Source: Paenarthrobacter sp.
Lineage (GTDB): Bacteria; Actinomycetota; Actinomycetes; Actinomycetales; Micrococcaceae
DNA: 64,000 bases
Direction of reading: 5' to 3'
Assembly: GCA_031179305.1 (NCBI GenBank)
Contig: JAPSHX010000008.1
Coordinates: 87,028-151,027 of the forward strand
The position numbers were made by a program, and so were the translations under genes. Position 1 is the stretch's first letter, and each line of letters opens with the position of its first letter. The notes below the pieces were generated by a model that was not told the origin of the DNA, made no database searches, and was given only the letters and a program-made list of their open reading frames with translations. Below are positions 9,088-18,049 of the stretch, piece after piece.

Positions 9088-9798
9088 TTACTGACCGGGT
9101 GCTACCCGATCATCCGGGATCATTGACCACAAGGTTGCCACACGTTCAGCACCTTCCGGTATCCGAGTGGGATCCTCGAGTTCGTACTCCCGCAGAACAG
9201 CTCGGATTCTGTCCAAAAGTTCCCTACGCTGCGGGTTGGTCAAGTACAGCAGGTTGCTGGAAAGGACTACTGCTGCCGGTTCTTCTCCCGTTTCTCCTCG
9301 TTGCCGGCGTTCCCCGCGAGCCTTGGCGAAGGCCGAAGCCCGGCGTCGGAAGGCATCAAGCTCCAGGTCAACCACGGCAATTTCAGGGCTGGCAACGCTC
9401 CCTCCCGAGATAGTGAAGTCCGTTCCGGCCGCTTTCCAGCGACGTTCGCGGGCATCACCGGCGTTTTCCGCAGGCGCCACAATCCCCCATTTCTGGAGCG
9501 CCCGAAGGTGGTAGCTCATTGCACTGGGCGTCAGACCGGTCCTGGCAGCTAGTTCTGTGGCTGTGTGGCTGACCTGTGTGGCGTAGAGCTCAGAGATGAC
9601 CTCAATCCGAGCGGCGTGCGCCAATGCACGGATCGCCTTGGGATCAGTGATCTCAACCGTCTTCTCGGCACGCTTCCGCCGGGGAACGTCGCCTGACGCT
9701 TGGGATGGTTCGTTGTTCGCAGTCACTTCATCAGTGTAGTCAGGGTCACTTTCCGGAGGCCCGGTGTTTGATGAGCGGGGCGCCGCACCCCGGATCAT
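9088..9798 (-). CDS. ArsR-like winged-helix transcriptional regulator
   Basis: A 236-residue protein. A disordered Pro/Ser-rich leader precedes a winged helix at about 47-125: ITDPKAIRALAHAARIEVI, then THTELAARTGL-like recognition helix (TATELAARTGLTPSAMSYHLR), then a wing. The C-terminal part is helical and lacks an obvious metal site. The ATG at 9798 overlaps the stop of the upstream methyltransferase (ATGA), so coupling is likely; a GTG at 9726 is a possible shorter start. Target genes are unknown, and the neighbour above it is the only context clue. Confidence 0.75.
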   Translation of the reverse strand: MIRGAAPRSSNTGPPESDPDYTDEVTANNEPSQASGDVPRRKRAEKTVEITDPKAIRALAHAARIEVISELYATQVSHTATELAARTGLTPSAMSYHLRALQKWGIVAPAENAGDARERRWKAAGTDFTISGGSVASPEIAVVDLELDAFRRRASAFAKARGERRQRGETGEEPAAVVLSSNLLYLTNPQRRELLDRIRAVLREYELEDPTRIPEGAERVATLWSMIPDDRVAPGQ

Positions 9799-11444
9799 GC
9801 GCTGACCTGCGCCGGGTCTGGAAGAAGGAACCCGTCCAAAACCAGGTTGGTGACCTCGCGGAAAAGCCCTTCCCGGAAGGCCTCTTCGTCGAAGTCCTCT
9901 CCCCCGCCCAGGAGCGATACCAAGGCCGAGACGATCTGCCGTACCGACAATTGGCCGTCGCAGGCGGAGACGAACCCGGCCAGTTCAGTACTGAGCAGAT
10001 TGGTCCGGCGAAGGCCTGCCCCTTGCCTCAGGAGGATGACACCGGGATGAACAGCTCCGGGACGCTGGTGCCGTTCCTCGGTGACGTCATCGGCAACCAC
10101 AAGGTGGGCCTCCGGGACCGAATGCGCAGCCACCCAATCTGCGCGTTCCACTGCAGCACCCACATGCGGTCCGATCGGCTGCTCTATTGGGTATGTGATT
10201 TCTTCGAAACGGCTGATGATGACCTCGAGCGGAGACGCCGGGCGGCGCAGCCAAATCATTCCGAAGCCGATACCTTCGACGTTCCTGGAAGCAAAGTCGT
10301 CCAGATAGGCGGCGTATGCTTCCTTGTATTGCTGTCCCTCTCGGTTCTGCGAGGCGTCTTGAAGCCACGTTTCCGCGTACTGCTCGGGACCCACCTGCTC
10401 CCGTTGGATGAACCAGACATCCAATACTGAGTCCTGGAGCCAGGCCTTGGGCCGGTCCTTCCAGTCCGTACCAGAGGTAACCTCCCAGTTGCCCAGCATT
10501 TGCGCTGTTCCACCTGGCTCGAGGACCTCAGAGAGGGACTGTACCAAGGACGCTACTATTTCGTCGCCGGGAAGCCCGCCATCGCGGTACGTGAACTGGT
10601 CCGACGACGACTCGCCGCCCGTTCGCGGAGTGATGACGAACGGTGGGTTTGATACCACCAAGCCGAACTGCTCCCCCGCTACCGGTTCCAGGAGCGATCC
10701 GAGCCGCAGGCTCACCCGACGCTCCAGGTTGTCCGGGTCCAGGTCCAGTTCTGCGGCGTTCAGCAGAAGGTTGAAGCGGGTGAACGCCAGCGCCCTCTCC
10801 GAGATGTCCGTGGCCGTGACGTGCTCGCAGTGATGGAGCAGGTGGAAGGTCTGGATACCGCAGCCGGTGCCCACGTCCAGCGCTCGTTTGCTGTGTTTCC
10901 TGAATGTGGTCTGGACCAGCGTTGTGGAGGCACGCCCGATCCCCAGGACGTGGTCGTGCCTCAGGACTCCGGGCTGCTGGTGGGCAGCAAGGTCGCTGGC
11001 AACCCAGAGTTCTGCACCGCCACTGCCATCCGTGTTGGCGTCCCAGCCGTAGGGGCGCAGGTCCGCCTTGGCATTAGCCATTCCTGAATCCACGGTGATC
11101 AGACCCAGTTCCTCAAGGCCTTTCGCACGGGTACCGGGGAGGGCGGAATCGATGTCCTCGACGGACTGCGGAACGGCCAGCAGCCAAAGACGAACAATTA
11201 CTGCCTGTGATCTGAGGACTGGGTCCTTGGAGTCCATGAGTCTGTCACTGGCAAGGAGCGCGGGAATGAGCTGGTCCCTGCCGAGTGCTTCTGAAGCGGA
11301 CGCTCCCAAGAGTTCAGCCACACCGTCCACTGTGTAGTTGAGGGCACGAAGGTCTGCGGCGAGCGCCAAAAGCAGTTCGGGGTGGTCGCTGCGCGGAGCG
11401 TCGTCAATGTTGCCGGCAGTAAAGAAAGAAGCTGTGTCAGTCAC
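9795..11444 (-). CDS. Class I SAM-dependent methyltransferase with DUF7059-type N-terminal domain
   Basis: A 549-residue cytoplasmic protein. Residues about 20-180 form a helical accessory domain. A Rossmann methyltransferase follows with motif I ALDVGTGCGIQTFHLL, motif II VTATDISERAL and the catalytic-type VVSNPPFVITP. The NPPF motif is that of HemK/PrmC and other N-methyltransferases acting on planar amides or bases. The C-terminal ~100 residues are another helical domain. Substrate unknown: PrmC-like or rRNA/nucleobase methylation are options. ATGA overlap couples it to a winged-helix regulator. Confidence 0.8.
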   Translation of the reverse strand: MTDTASFFTAGNIDDAPRSDHPELLLALAADLRALNYTVDGVAELLGASASEALGRDQLIPALLASDRLMDSKDPVLRSQAVIVRLWLLAVPQSVEDIDSALPGTRAKGLEELGLITVDSGMANAKADLRPYGWDANTDGSGGAELWVASDLAAHQQPGVLRHDHVLGIGRASTTLVQTTFRKHSKRALDVGTGCGIQTFHLLHHCEHVTATDISERALAFTRFNLLLNAAELDLDPDNLERRVSLRLGSLLEPVAGEQFGLVVSNPPFVITPRTGGESSSDQFTYRDGGLPGDEIVASLVQSLSEVLEPGGTAQMLGNWEVTSGTDWKDRPKAWLQDSVLDVWFIQREQVGPEQYAETWLQDASQNREGQQYKEAYAAYLDDFASRNVEGIGFGMIWLRRPASPLEVIISRFEEITYPIEQPIGPHVGAAVERADWVAAHSVPEAHLVVADDVTEERHQRPGAVHPGVILLRQGAGLRRTNLLSTELAGFVSACDGQLSVRQIVSALVSLLGGGEDFDEEAFREGLFREVTNLVLDGFLLPDPAQVSA

Positions 11445-11538
11445 CTTGCAAGTGTAGGGGCGGGGCGCCCGGCCTTTGGATCATGGATCAGCCCTATGTG
11501 GACAAAGGCCCCCGCTGGAACCCGGTAGCGTTGGATTC

Positions 11539-11982
11539 ATGCTCACCTTCTCTTCCACAAGGCGCCGTGGGGGCCTTGTTGCCATCACCGCTGCGGCTTT
11601 GTTTGGGGTCTCCGGCTGCCAGGCGCCGGCCAACATCGAAGATGCCGACGTTCCTGTTTGGAAGGAAAAGACCCTGCCCTCGGCAAGCGGTGCGGTGTTG
11701 GAGGACTCCGGCAAGATCCTCAACCGGGACCCCTTGGTCAAGGAATCCCCCAATGTTCCGGGTGGAAGCTACACGCTCACCATGGCGTGCGACGGGGGCG
11801 GCAAGGCGTACTTCGCTGTTTCCTCCAGCGGCGTCAAGATCGCGGACGCGGCTGCTGCATGCAATGGCAGCCTTGATGTGGTGAAAATCAAGGTGCCCGG
11901 CAGTGGCCCGCTCAGCATCTCGACAAGCAGCGTTGATGCTCCGCTGATCTTCGCCTATCACGTGGTTCCTGCGCCCGCCTGA
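11539..11982 (+). CDS. Small secreted lipoprotein (first of a paralogous pair)
   Basis: A 147-residue protein with a basic N-terminus, a hydrophobic stretch and the lipobox FGVSGC, so predicted to be lipid-anchored outside the membrane. The mature part has the pattern PGGSYTLTMAC, a glycine-rich strand and a second Cys (AAAACNG), then short beta strands. The next gene shares this pattern. The start at 11539 is chosen because it begins the signal peptide; upstream in-frame codons are non-signal. A TAGCGT hexamer ends 7 nt before the ATG and no ribosome-binding site is clear, so the mRNA may be leaderless. Function not known. Confidence 0.7.
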   Translation: MLTFSSTRRRGGLVAITAAALFGVSGCQAPANIEDADVPVWKEKTLPSASGAVLEDSGKILNRDPLVKESPNVPGGSYTLTMACDGGGKAYFAVSSSGVKIADAAAACNGSLDVVKIKVPGSGPLSISTSSVDAPLIFAYHVVPAPA

Positions 11983-12031
11983 AGTCTGGCGTGCCCCTCC
12001 GAGAGGCCTATGGCCTGCGGCTGTACGGGCG

Positions 12032-12037
12032 TAAAGT
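12032..12037 (+). promoter_or_regulatory. Candidate -10 element of a leaderless promoter
   Basis: TAAAGT ends exactly 6 nt before the ATG at 12044, and no Shine-Dalgarno sequence is present. This is the spacing expected when transcription starts at the A of the start codon. Confidence 0.5.
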
Positions 12038-12043
12038 CAGTAC

Positions 12044-12571
12044 ATGGGCAGCAAGGCAGCTCGCTCGGTGATGCCACAGCGCCTGGCGAGGGCCGCCGTC
12101 GTCATCCTTATTGTGCTGGGCGGCAGCCTAACGGGGTGCGAATACACCTATGACGAGGGCGGAAGGCCGGATGCCAGCCCCTCCACAGCGGGAAATGTAG
12201 TCCTGCCGCCCGATCCGGCTCTGGAGGAGACCGTCACCGGCGAGGCACTCGAAGAGTGGGCAAAGTTGGCCTTGCCTGAGTCCCAGGGGCAGTCGTTCTA
12301 CTCAAGCAGTGGGTACCTCAATCCCGATGAGTCCAAGACTGAGCAAACGGTGCAATTGCCGGGCGGGACGTACGCGGTGACGCTGGCCTGCCGTGGCACA
12401 CGCCGCGTGACGTTCTCCGTCAAGGTGGGCGAAGTGGAACTCGTGAACCTGACGCTGGGATGCGCCAATGCACGAGTGAGCGTGGTCCAGCTGGAAAAGG
12501 ACGCCATTCTGTCCATCACAGTGGGGACCAGGTCGGACGCCAACTTCACCTATCGGGTGAGCCGGCTCTGA
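12044..12571 (+). CDS. Small secreted lipoprotein (second of a paralogous pair)
   Basis: A 175-residue protein with signal peptide and lipobox SLTGC. A Ser/Pro/Asp-rich linker follows, then a beta-rich domain. PGGTYAVTLAC, a following conserved Cys (LTLGCANAR) and a terminal strand (ANFTYRVSRL) align with PGGSYTLTMAC, AAAACNG and LIFAYHVVPA of the preceding lipoprotein, indicating tandem duplication. The two conserved cysteines probably form a disulphide. It converges on trhO with only 9 bp between stops. Role unknown. Confidence 0.7.
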   Translation: MGSKAARSVMPQRLARAAVVILIVLGGSLTGCEYTYDEGGRPDASPSTAGNVVLPPDPALEETVTGEALEEWAKLALPESQGQSFYSSSGYLNPDESKTEQTVQLPGGTYAVTLACRGTRRVTFSVKVGEVELVNLTLGCANARVSVVQLEKDAILSITVGTRSDANFTYRVSRL

Positions 12572-12580
12572 TTCGGATTG

Positions 12581-13477
12581 TCAGGCCGCTTCGCAGCCTC
12601 CGGGGCAGCGGAGCGTTTCCGGGCTCGAGGCGCATTCCTCGCAATACAGGGTCAAAGTACGGCAACTGAGGTTTGAGCAGTTTTCGAACTTGTTGGTGGG
12701 AGCAGAGCAGCGGACGCACTGGCCGATGGTCTTGGCTTCCTCGCTGAACTCGACGTGCATGCGCTTGTCGAAGACGTACAGCGAGCCCTCCCAGAGGCCT
12801 TTGTCCTTGAACGTCTCGCCATAGCGGACAATCCCGCCATCCAACTGGTAGACCTCTTTGAAACCCCTGTTGACCATCAGGCTGGAGAGTACTTCACAGC
12901 GGATGCCCCCGGTGCAGTAGGTGACTACCGGCTTGTCCTTGAGGTCGTCGTACTTGCCCGAGTCGAGTTCCTTGATGAAGTCGTGGGTGGTGTCCACGTC
13001 CGGAACGATCGCATCCTTGAACTTGCCGATCTGCGCTTCGAACGCGTTCCGGCCATCGAAGAAAACTACGTCTTCCCCACTGGACTTCTTGGCATCCACC
13101 AGCGCGTGAAGTTCCTCGGGTTGGAGGTGCTTCCCGCCACCCACCACACCGTTGGAATCCACTTTCAGTTCACCCGGCGCACCGAATGACACGATCTCGT
13201 CGCGTACCTTGACACTGAGGCGCGGGAAATCTGCGGCGCCTCCCTCCGACCACTTAAAGTCGATGTCGTGAAAACCCTTGTACTCGCGAGTGGTCTTCAC
13301 GTACTGCTTCATGTTGTTGAGCTCGCCGCCTACCGTGGCGTTGATGCCGTCCTTGGATATGAGGATCCTGCCGGTGAGGCCCAGCTTTTCGCACAGGGCA
13401 CGCTGCCACAGACGCACCGCGTCAGGGTCGGCGATCGGGGTAAAGCCATAGAAGAGCACAATTCGGTTCAAAGCCAC
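12581..13477 (-). CDS. trhO: tRNA uridine(34) hydroxylase TrhO, rhodanese-like (YceA family)
   Basis: A 298-residue protein. An acylphosphatase-like N-terminal domain ([30 protein letters not shown]) is followed by a rhodanese domain with active loop CTGGIRCE. A Cys-rich C-terminus has paired CxxC motifs and probably binds zinc. The TrhO family installs 5-hydroxyuridine at wobble position 34 of tRNA using oxygen. I placed the start at the GTG at 13477, where homologues begin (ALNRIVLF); the open frame continues 66 codons upstream into the divergent promoter and looks non-coding. TACCCT stands 6 nt before the GTG with no ribosome-binding site. Confidence 0.88.
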   Translation of the reverse strand: MALNRIVLFYGFTPIADPDAVRLWQRALCEKLGLTGRILISKDGINATVGGELNNMKQYVKTTREYKGFHDIDFKWSEGGAADFPRLSVKVRDEIVSFGAPGELKVDSNGVVGGGKHLQPEELHALVDAKKSSGEDVVFFDGRNAFEAQIGKFKDAIVPDVDTTHDFIKELDSGKYDDLKDKPVVTYCTGGIRCEVLSSLMVNRGFKEVYQLDGGIVRYGETFKDKGLWEGSLYVFDKRMHVEFSEEAKTIGQCVRCSAPTNKFENCSNLSCRTLTLYCEECASSPETLRCPGGCEAA

Positions 13478-13483
13478 TATTAA

Positions 13484-13489
13484 AGGGTA
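13484..13489 (-). promoter_or_regulatory. Candidate -10 element of leaderless trhO promoter
   Basis: On the minus strand TACCCT ends 6 nt before the GTG at 13477, and no Shine-Dalgarno sequence intervenes. Confidence 0.45.
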
Positions 13490-13627
13490 CTTGGTGCAGT
13501 AAAATCCGCCCGTTCCGGTGGGTGCCGCGCGCGGCCCACGGGGTGGGTGCTGCCGGCCGGAAGTCACAATTCCATAAGCAACCAGCGCCGGGCTGACATG
13601 GCTCTGTTGCTTCATGGTGCGCTGGCA

Positions 13628-13633
13628 TACTCT
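13628..13633 (+). promoter_or_regulatory. Candidate -10 element of leaderless GNAT gene promoter
   Basis: TACTCT ends 6 nt before the ATG at 13640. The intervening bases (CTCTAC) contain no ribosome-binding site. It mirrors the divergent trhO start. Confidence 0.45.
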
Positions 13634-13639
13634 CTCTAC

Positions 13640-14332
13640 ATGAGTCCAGACGCCTTGGTTGAAGACATTGCGCACCTCTTGGAAGTCTGGGTAGCCGGCT
13701 GGTCCGGCTGCCGCGGCTACGAGTCACGCCTGGAGGGCCGTTTCCCTGCCGCACTTCGCGCCGACAAAACCGGTGACTGGGAGTATTTCGCCCATGATCC
13801 CTCGGACGAAGAGTTCGCCGCCCTTGCGGACAAGACCGCAGAATCCCCAGCCCGGATCCTGACGGTACTCACCAACGACGTACAACGGTACAAATACCTC
13901 GCTGAACAGCGCGGACTTACTGTGACGTCCGCATCCCAGACCATGATGATCGTGGACATGGAAACCCAGGATTCCGAGGATCCGTGGCTCCCTGACGACG
14001 ACTTGGAGCTCGCTACCTCGGAATCGAACGGCGTTCATCACGCGGTGGTCCACTCGGGCGAACGGGTGGCCGCCAGCGGCCGGGTCTATGTCGTCAACGG
14101 CACGGCCGTCTTCGACAAAATCGTCACCGAACCTGATTTTCAGCGCCGTGGCTTGGGGAGCTTCATTATGAAGGCCCTCGCAGCCCAAGCTTTCGCGCAC
14201 GATGTTGAAAACGGGCTTTTGTTGGCATCCTTGGACGGCCAAAAGCTTTACTCCCACCTTGGGTGGGACGCGGTTTGCCACGTCCTCATGATGTCCAGCG
14301 GTACCGAAGGATCGGACCTGTCAGGAGCCTAG
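13640..14332 (+). CDS. GNAT-family N-acetyltransferase
   Basis: A 230-residue protein. The N-terminal ~120 residues are a helical region ([15 protein letters not shown]). The C-terminal acetyl-CoA-binding fold is marked by [20 protein letters not shown], the family's R/Q-x-x-G-x-G/A pyrophosphate loop, and KLYSHLGWD near the end. The acceptor substrate is unknown. The start at 13640 is chosen over an in-frame ATG at 13547, which would overlap the trhO promoter region. Confidence 0.8.
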   Translation: MSPDALVEDIAHLLEVWVAGWSGCRGYESRLEGRFPAALRADKTGDWEYFAHDPSDEEFAALADKTAESPARILTVLTNDVQRYKYLAEQRGLTVTSASQTMMIVDMETQDSEDPWLPDDDLELATSESNGVHHAVVHSGERVAASGRVYVVNGTAVFDKIVTEPDFQRRGLGSFIMKALAAQAFAHDVENGLLLASLDGQKLYSHLGWDAVCHVLMMSSGTEGSDLSGA

Positions 14333-14403
14333 AAACTCCCGCCTAACAGCCAAGCACGACGGCGTCCTCCGAACGTGCCGCCGTTGGCGTGCCAGCACAG
14401 TGA

Positions 14404-14409
14404 CAGAAT
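14404..14409 (+). promoter_or_regulatory. Candidate -10 element of leaderless helicase gene promoter
   Basis: CAGAAT ends 6 nt before the GTG at 14416. No Shine-Dalgarno sequence lies in between. The same hexamer at the same spacing precedes the polymerase gene at 22119. Confidence 0.45.
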
Positions 14410-14415
14410 GATTCG

Positions 14416-16758
14416 GTGGCTGCAACCAATTCACTGATCTCCTTACTGGGCCGGACGCCGGACCCTGAGCAGTTGCGCCATGTCCACACCATCCCAGCCC
14501 GAAAAGCTGTCAACGAACCCTGGCCCGACTGGGTCCACCCGGATGTGGTGGCTGCCTACGGCACACTCGGCATCCATGAACCGTACCGTCACCAGATCCA
14601 GGCGGCAGACCTTGCCCATGCCGGCCAGCACGTTGTCATTGCCACCGGTACTGCTTCCGGTAAGTCGCTCGCATATCAGCTGCCAGCGTTGGATGCGATT
14701 CACCGTTCGGAGCTGCGAGTCCTGTCGGACCCGGGAAAGATCCACGACGACGGCGCAGTCACGCTCTACCTGTCCCCTACAAAGGCCTTGGCAGCAGACC
14801 AGCTCGCAGCGATCCGTTCGCTGAAACTGCCTACGGTCCGGGCAGAAACTTACGACGGCGATACTGACGTCTCGTCTCGACGTTGGATCCGTGACCACGC
14901 CAATTTCATCCTTGCCAACCCGGACATGCTGCACTTCGGGATCCTTCCCAACCACACGTGGTGGGCCCGGTTCTTCCGACGCCTGCGCTACGTCATTGTG
15001 GACGAAGCACATAGTTACCGCGGCGTGTTCGGCTCGCACGTGGCCAATTTGATGCGGCGTCTCCGCCGGATCTGCGCTTACTACGGTGCGGGGACCTCCT
15101 TCCCTGAACCGGTCTTCATCGCTGCTTCCGCCACGGCTTCCGACCCCGGGGTTTCCTTTGGACGGCTCATTGGCGCTCCCGTCCGGGAAGTTTCCGAGGA
15201 CTGCTCTCCGCACGGTTCCACTACGGTGGCTTTCTGGGAACCTGCCCTGACCGATGTCAAAGGCGAGAACGGCGCTAAACAGCGGAGGACGGCTGTGGCT
15301 GAATCCGCGGACATCCTGGCCAACCTCGTCTCGTCACGCGTCAGGACCATCGCGTTCATCAAGTCACGTCGCGGCGCCGAGTCCATTGCGTCCATCGCCA
15401 AGAGACTGCTGGATGAGGTGGATCCCAGCCTCCCCGGGCGGGTAGCGGCCTACCGGTCCGGGTATTTGCCCGAAGAGCGGCGGGCTTTGGAGCAGGCTTT
15501 GAGGTCCGGCCAGTTGCTGGGGGTCTCCAGCACGTCCGCCTTGGAACTGGGCATCGACATTTCGGGGCTTGACGCCGTACTCGTGGCAGGCTGGCCTGGC
15601 ACCAGGGCCTCGCTCTTTCAACAGATCGGCCGCGCAGGCCGAGCGGGGCAAGATGCAATTGCGGCCTTCGTGGCCAGCGACGATCCCTTGGATACGTATC
15701 TGGTGAACCACCCGGAGGCGATCTTTGACGTCTCCGTGGAGGCCACTGTCTTCGATCCCGGCAATCCCTACGTTCTTGGCCCACACTTGTGCGCGGCGGC
15801 GGCCGAGTTGCCAATCGGCCCGGCGGAGCTGGATCTCTTCGGACCCACTGCCGAGGGCCTCCTTGATCGCTTGGTGGTGCAGGGCTACCTTCGCAAGCGT
15901 CCCGCGGGTTGGTTCTGGACCCACCCGGAAAGCGCTGCCGGGATGGTAAACCTCCGAGCCGACGGTGGCGGGCCAGTCAGTATTGTCGACGCCGAGACCG
16001 GGTCCCTCCTGGGAACAATGGACTCGCCACAGACGCACTATCAGGCCCACACGGGTGCCATCTATGTCCACCAGGGTGAGAGCTACCTTGTGGAGGACCT
16101 CAACGAATCCGATCACTGCGTGATGGTCCGCCGGGTAAATCCGGACTTCTACACGACGGCACGGGATGTGACCCAGATCGAAGTCCTTGAAACCTCGCGT
16201 TCGGTCCAGTGGGGTGACATCACCATGCATTTTGGCGACGTCAAAGTAACCACCCAAGTGGTCTCCTTTCAGCGTAAAGCCTTGATTTCGAACGAAATCC
16301 TCGGTGAAGAACCCCTCGATCTGGGAGCCCGGGACCTGTTTACCAAGGCTGTCTGGTTTGTGGTGGACAACCGTTCGCTGCACGGAGCCGGTTTAGTGGA
16401 AGCGGAGTTCCCCGGGGCGCTGCATGCGGCTGAACATGCCGCCATTGGACTGCTCCCCCTGGTGGCATCGAGTGACCGCTGGGACATCGGCGGTGTCTCC
16501 ACCGCCCTGCACGCCGACACCGGAGTGCCAACGATCTTCGTATACGACGGCCACCCGGGTGGTGCTGGATTCGCTGAGCGGGGCTTCGAAAAGGCCAAGA
16601 TTTGGCTGACGGCCACCCGGGAGGCAATCAAGGCGTGCGAGTGTGATGCCGGCTGTCCGTCCTGTGTTCAGTCACCCAAATGCGGCAATAAGAACAACCC
16701 GTTGGACAAGGCAGCCGCCATCACGCTCCTGGACGTCTTGTTGAAGGACGCCAGCTAG
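14416..16758 (+). CDS. DEAD/DEAH-box helicase with DUF1998 domain, MrfA/YprA-like
   Basis: A 780-residue ATP-dependent DNA helicase. RecA-like domain 1 has the Walker A loop ATGTASGKSLAYQLP and the DEAH box IVDEAHSYRGVF, with ASATASDP as motif III. Domain 2 has AYRSGYLPEERR, TSALELGIDISGLD and QQIGRAGRAGQ (motif VI). The C-terminal DUF1998 region ends with CECDAGCPSC, the four-cysteine zinc site described for Bacillus MrfA, a mitomycin-repair factor. The M. tuberculosis counterpart is Rv3649. It starts at GTG with no leader evident. A role in crosslink or bulky-adduct repair is inferred from the family. Confidence 0.88.
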   Translation: MAATNSLISLLGRTPDPEQLRHVHTIPARKAVNEPWPDWVHPDVVAAYGTLGIHEPYRHQIQAADLAHAGQHVVIATGTASGKSLAYQLPALDAIHRSELRVLSDPGKIHDDGAVTLYLSPTKALAADQLAAIRSLKLPTVRAETYDGDTDVSSRRWIRDHANFILANPDMLHFGILPNHTWWARFFRRLRYVIVDEAHSYRGVFGSHVANLMRRLRRICAYYGAGTSFPEPVFIAASATASDPGVSFGRLIGAPVREVSEDCSPHGSTTVAFWEPALTDVKGENGAKQRRTAVAESADILANLVSSRVRTIAFIKSRRGAESIASIAKRLLDEVDPSLPGRVAAYRSGYLPEERRALEQALRSGQLLGVSSTSALELGIDISGLDAVLVAGWPGTRASLFQQIGRAGRAGQDAIAAFVASDDPLDTYLVNHPEAIFDVSVEATVFDPGNPYVLGPHLCAAAAELPIGPAELDLFGPTAEGLLDRLVVQGYLRKRPAGWFWTHPESAAGMVNLRADGGGPVSIVDAETGSLLGTMDSPQTHYQAHTGAIYVHQGESYLVEDLNESDHCVMVRRVNPDFYTTARDVTQIEVLETSRSVQWGDITMHFGDVKVTTQVVSFQRKALISNEILGEEPLDLGARDLFTKAVWFVVDNRSLHGAGLVEAEFPGALHAAEHAAIGLLPLVASSDRWDIGGVSTALHADTGVPTIFVYDGHPGGAGFAERGFEKAKIWLTATREAIKACECDAGCPSCVQSPKCGNKNNPLDKAAAITLLDVLLKDAS

Positions 16759-16847
16759 CCAAGAGCGTCAGCTGAACACCGCAATGGGTCAGCCAAACGA
16801 GTCGTGACCAGCCCCCGCCCAGCAGGAACCGGTCCTGTTTGTGCCGC

Positions 16848-17210
16848 CTACGGAGGAGGTCCGGCCCGCGCACGGCCAGTGGCGACACCCCAGCGGAAGG
16901 GGTGTGCCAGCTCAGTACCGACCTCCACCACGTTCCCGGCGGCCACCGTGCAGGACGTGAGCTTCGCATCTTGCTTTGCAGACACGTCTGCTGCCACCGC
17001 ACAAGGTTCCCCGGAAGCAAGACCCCGGGCAGCATCTGCTGCTGCAAGAGCCGCCAGGTCAGCTGCCGAGGCAGCCCGGGATGCCATCACCCCTGCCTGC
17101 GCGAGGAGAAGCAGTCCAAGAAGCAGCGCCATGACCACGGCACCCAGTCCCAACGCGAGCACAGTTCCGGCGCCGCACTCACTCTGGGTATTCACCAGCA
17201 CTTTCTTCAC
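16848..17210 (-). CDS. TadE/TadG-like pilus assembly protein (Rv3660c-neighbourhood type)
   Basis: A 120-residue protein with one N-terminal transmembrane helix (LALGLGAVVMALLLGLLLLA) and an Ala-rich extracytoplasmic domain with a Cys pair (GEPC and TSC). It corresponds to the last gene of the actinobacterial tad cluster. The pilin-like processing motif is degenerate: GAGTVLAL lacks the usual Glu at +5. The GTG start at 17210 overlaps the TadE stop (GTGA). The C-terminus is basic and Pro-rich. Probably a minor pseudopilin or assembly factor. Confidence 0.75.
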   Translation of the reverse strand: MKKVLVNTQSECGAGTVLALGLGAVVMALLLGLLLLAQAGVMASRAASAADLAALAAADAARGLASGEPCAVAADVSAKQDAKLTSCTVAAGNVVEVGTELAHPFRWGVATGRARAGPPP

Positions 17211-17593
17211 GGGGTGCCCGTTTCTGCCCGCGCTGACGCAGAGGCCTTTAGCGTCCAAGGGATAAGCGGGCCCAAGGCTCCGCCTACTGGCGACGAAGCT
17301 GTCACGGTCAGCCACTCGCCGTCGTCGGTAAGTATCGCGCTGACGCCGTCCCCGGCAAGTCGCTTGACGACCCCTTCCACCGAGTCTGAAGTCTCACCCC
17401 GGGCCGATGCGCGCGCTCCCGCCCTGGCTGCTTCCTCCAGTCGAAGTTGGGTGATACCCGCGGCGCCGCCTGCCAGCAGGAATGCCAGGAGCAACACAAC
17501 GGCCGGCAAGGCGACGGCGAACTCCGCAGTGACGGCACCCCGTTCCGTCTCTCCCCGGCACACTCTCCCGCGGGCAGGCAGCACATCCGTCAT
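17207..17593 (-). CDS. TadE-family minor pseudopilin
   Basis: A 128-residue protein. ERGAVTAEFAVALP followed by a 20-residue hydrophobic helix is the TadE-like prepilin signature, with Glu at +5 after the Gly cleavage position. It then has an exposed domain of about 80 residues. The start ATG overlaps the stop of the DUF4244 gene (ATGA), and its own stop overlaps the next start (GTGA). It is therefore part of one translationally coupled pilus operon. TadE proteins are minor structural or assembly components of Flp pili. Confidence 0.85.
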   Translation of the reverse strand: MTDVLPARGRVCRGETERGAVTAEFAVALPAVVLLLAFLLAGGAAGITQLRLEEAARAGARASARGETSDSVEGVVKRLAGDGVSAILTDDGEWLTVTASSPVGGALGPLIPWTLKASASARAETGTP

Positions 17594-18009
17594 GGCAAGG
17601 ACAGTGCCGTACGGATCAGGTTGAGCAGGAAGCCGCGGACCTCCTCGCTCCGAAGGATGACCACAAGGAGGCCTGCTAGCCCAACAGCAGCGAGGGTAGC
17701 TATGGCGTACTCGGCGGTGGCCATGCCCACTTCCGAACCCATCAGCCTTGTCCTTGCCCGGAAGCCATCGTCAGCAAGTTGCCTGTCCTCGAACTCCTCA
17801 GGATCGTCGAATCCCAGTTCGAACTGCCCGAGTTCGTCCTCGAGATCGAATCGCTCGAGGTCGTTGTGTTCAAGCTCGTACTCGGAGAGCTCGTACTGGT
17901 TTGTTGTGGCCGGTTCTCCGGAAGGAACCCCAGGGTCTTCAACGGGAGCCGTTCGATCGTGGGGCGTATCCCAGAGAATCTCAGGAAGCGTAGTGGACAG
18001 TGTTTTCAC
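17590..18009 (-). CDS. DUF4244 Flp-pilin-like protein with long acidic N-terminal extension
   Basis: A 139-residue protein. The C-terminal ~50 residues are a Flp-pilin-like unit: G then MATAEYAIATLAAVGLAGLL, with the canonical Glu-Tyr at +5/+6 after a cleavable Gly. The N-terminal ~88 residues are unusual for a pilin: highly acidic, with a repeating YEL/DLE/FDLEDELGQFEL pattern. A prepilin leader is normally short and basic. The GTG start has AAAGGA 7 nt upstream. A strong hairpin lies between this gene and tadC. Likely the major pilin; the function of the acidic leader is unknown. No prepilin peptidase gene is in the window. Confidence 0.8.
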   Translation of the reverse strand: MKTLSTTLPEILWDTPHDRTAPVEDPGVPSGEPATTNQYELSEYELEHNDLERFDLEDELGQFELGFDDPEEFEDRQLADDGFRARTRLMGSEVGMATAEYAIATLAAVGLAGLLVVILRSEEVRGFLLNLIRTALSLP

Positions 18010-18049
18010 GGTGGGTTCCTTTCAAGAAGTGCCAGCGGGTCCGCCGACA

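Noticed and set aside
13478..13675. 66-codon N-terminal extension of TrhO
   Set aside because: TrhO proteins begin at the ALNRIVLF strand; the upstream part overlaps the divergent promoter and has no conserved pattern.
16759..16847. Small gene between the helicase and tad operon
   Set aside because: The 89-bp convergent gap has no frame with a start signal.
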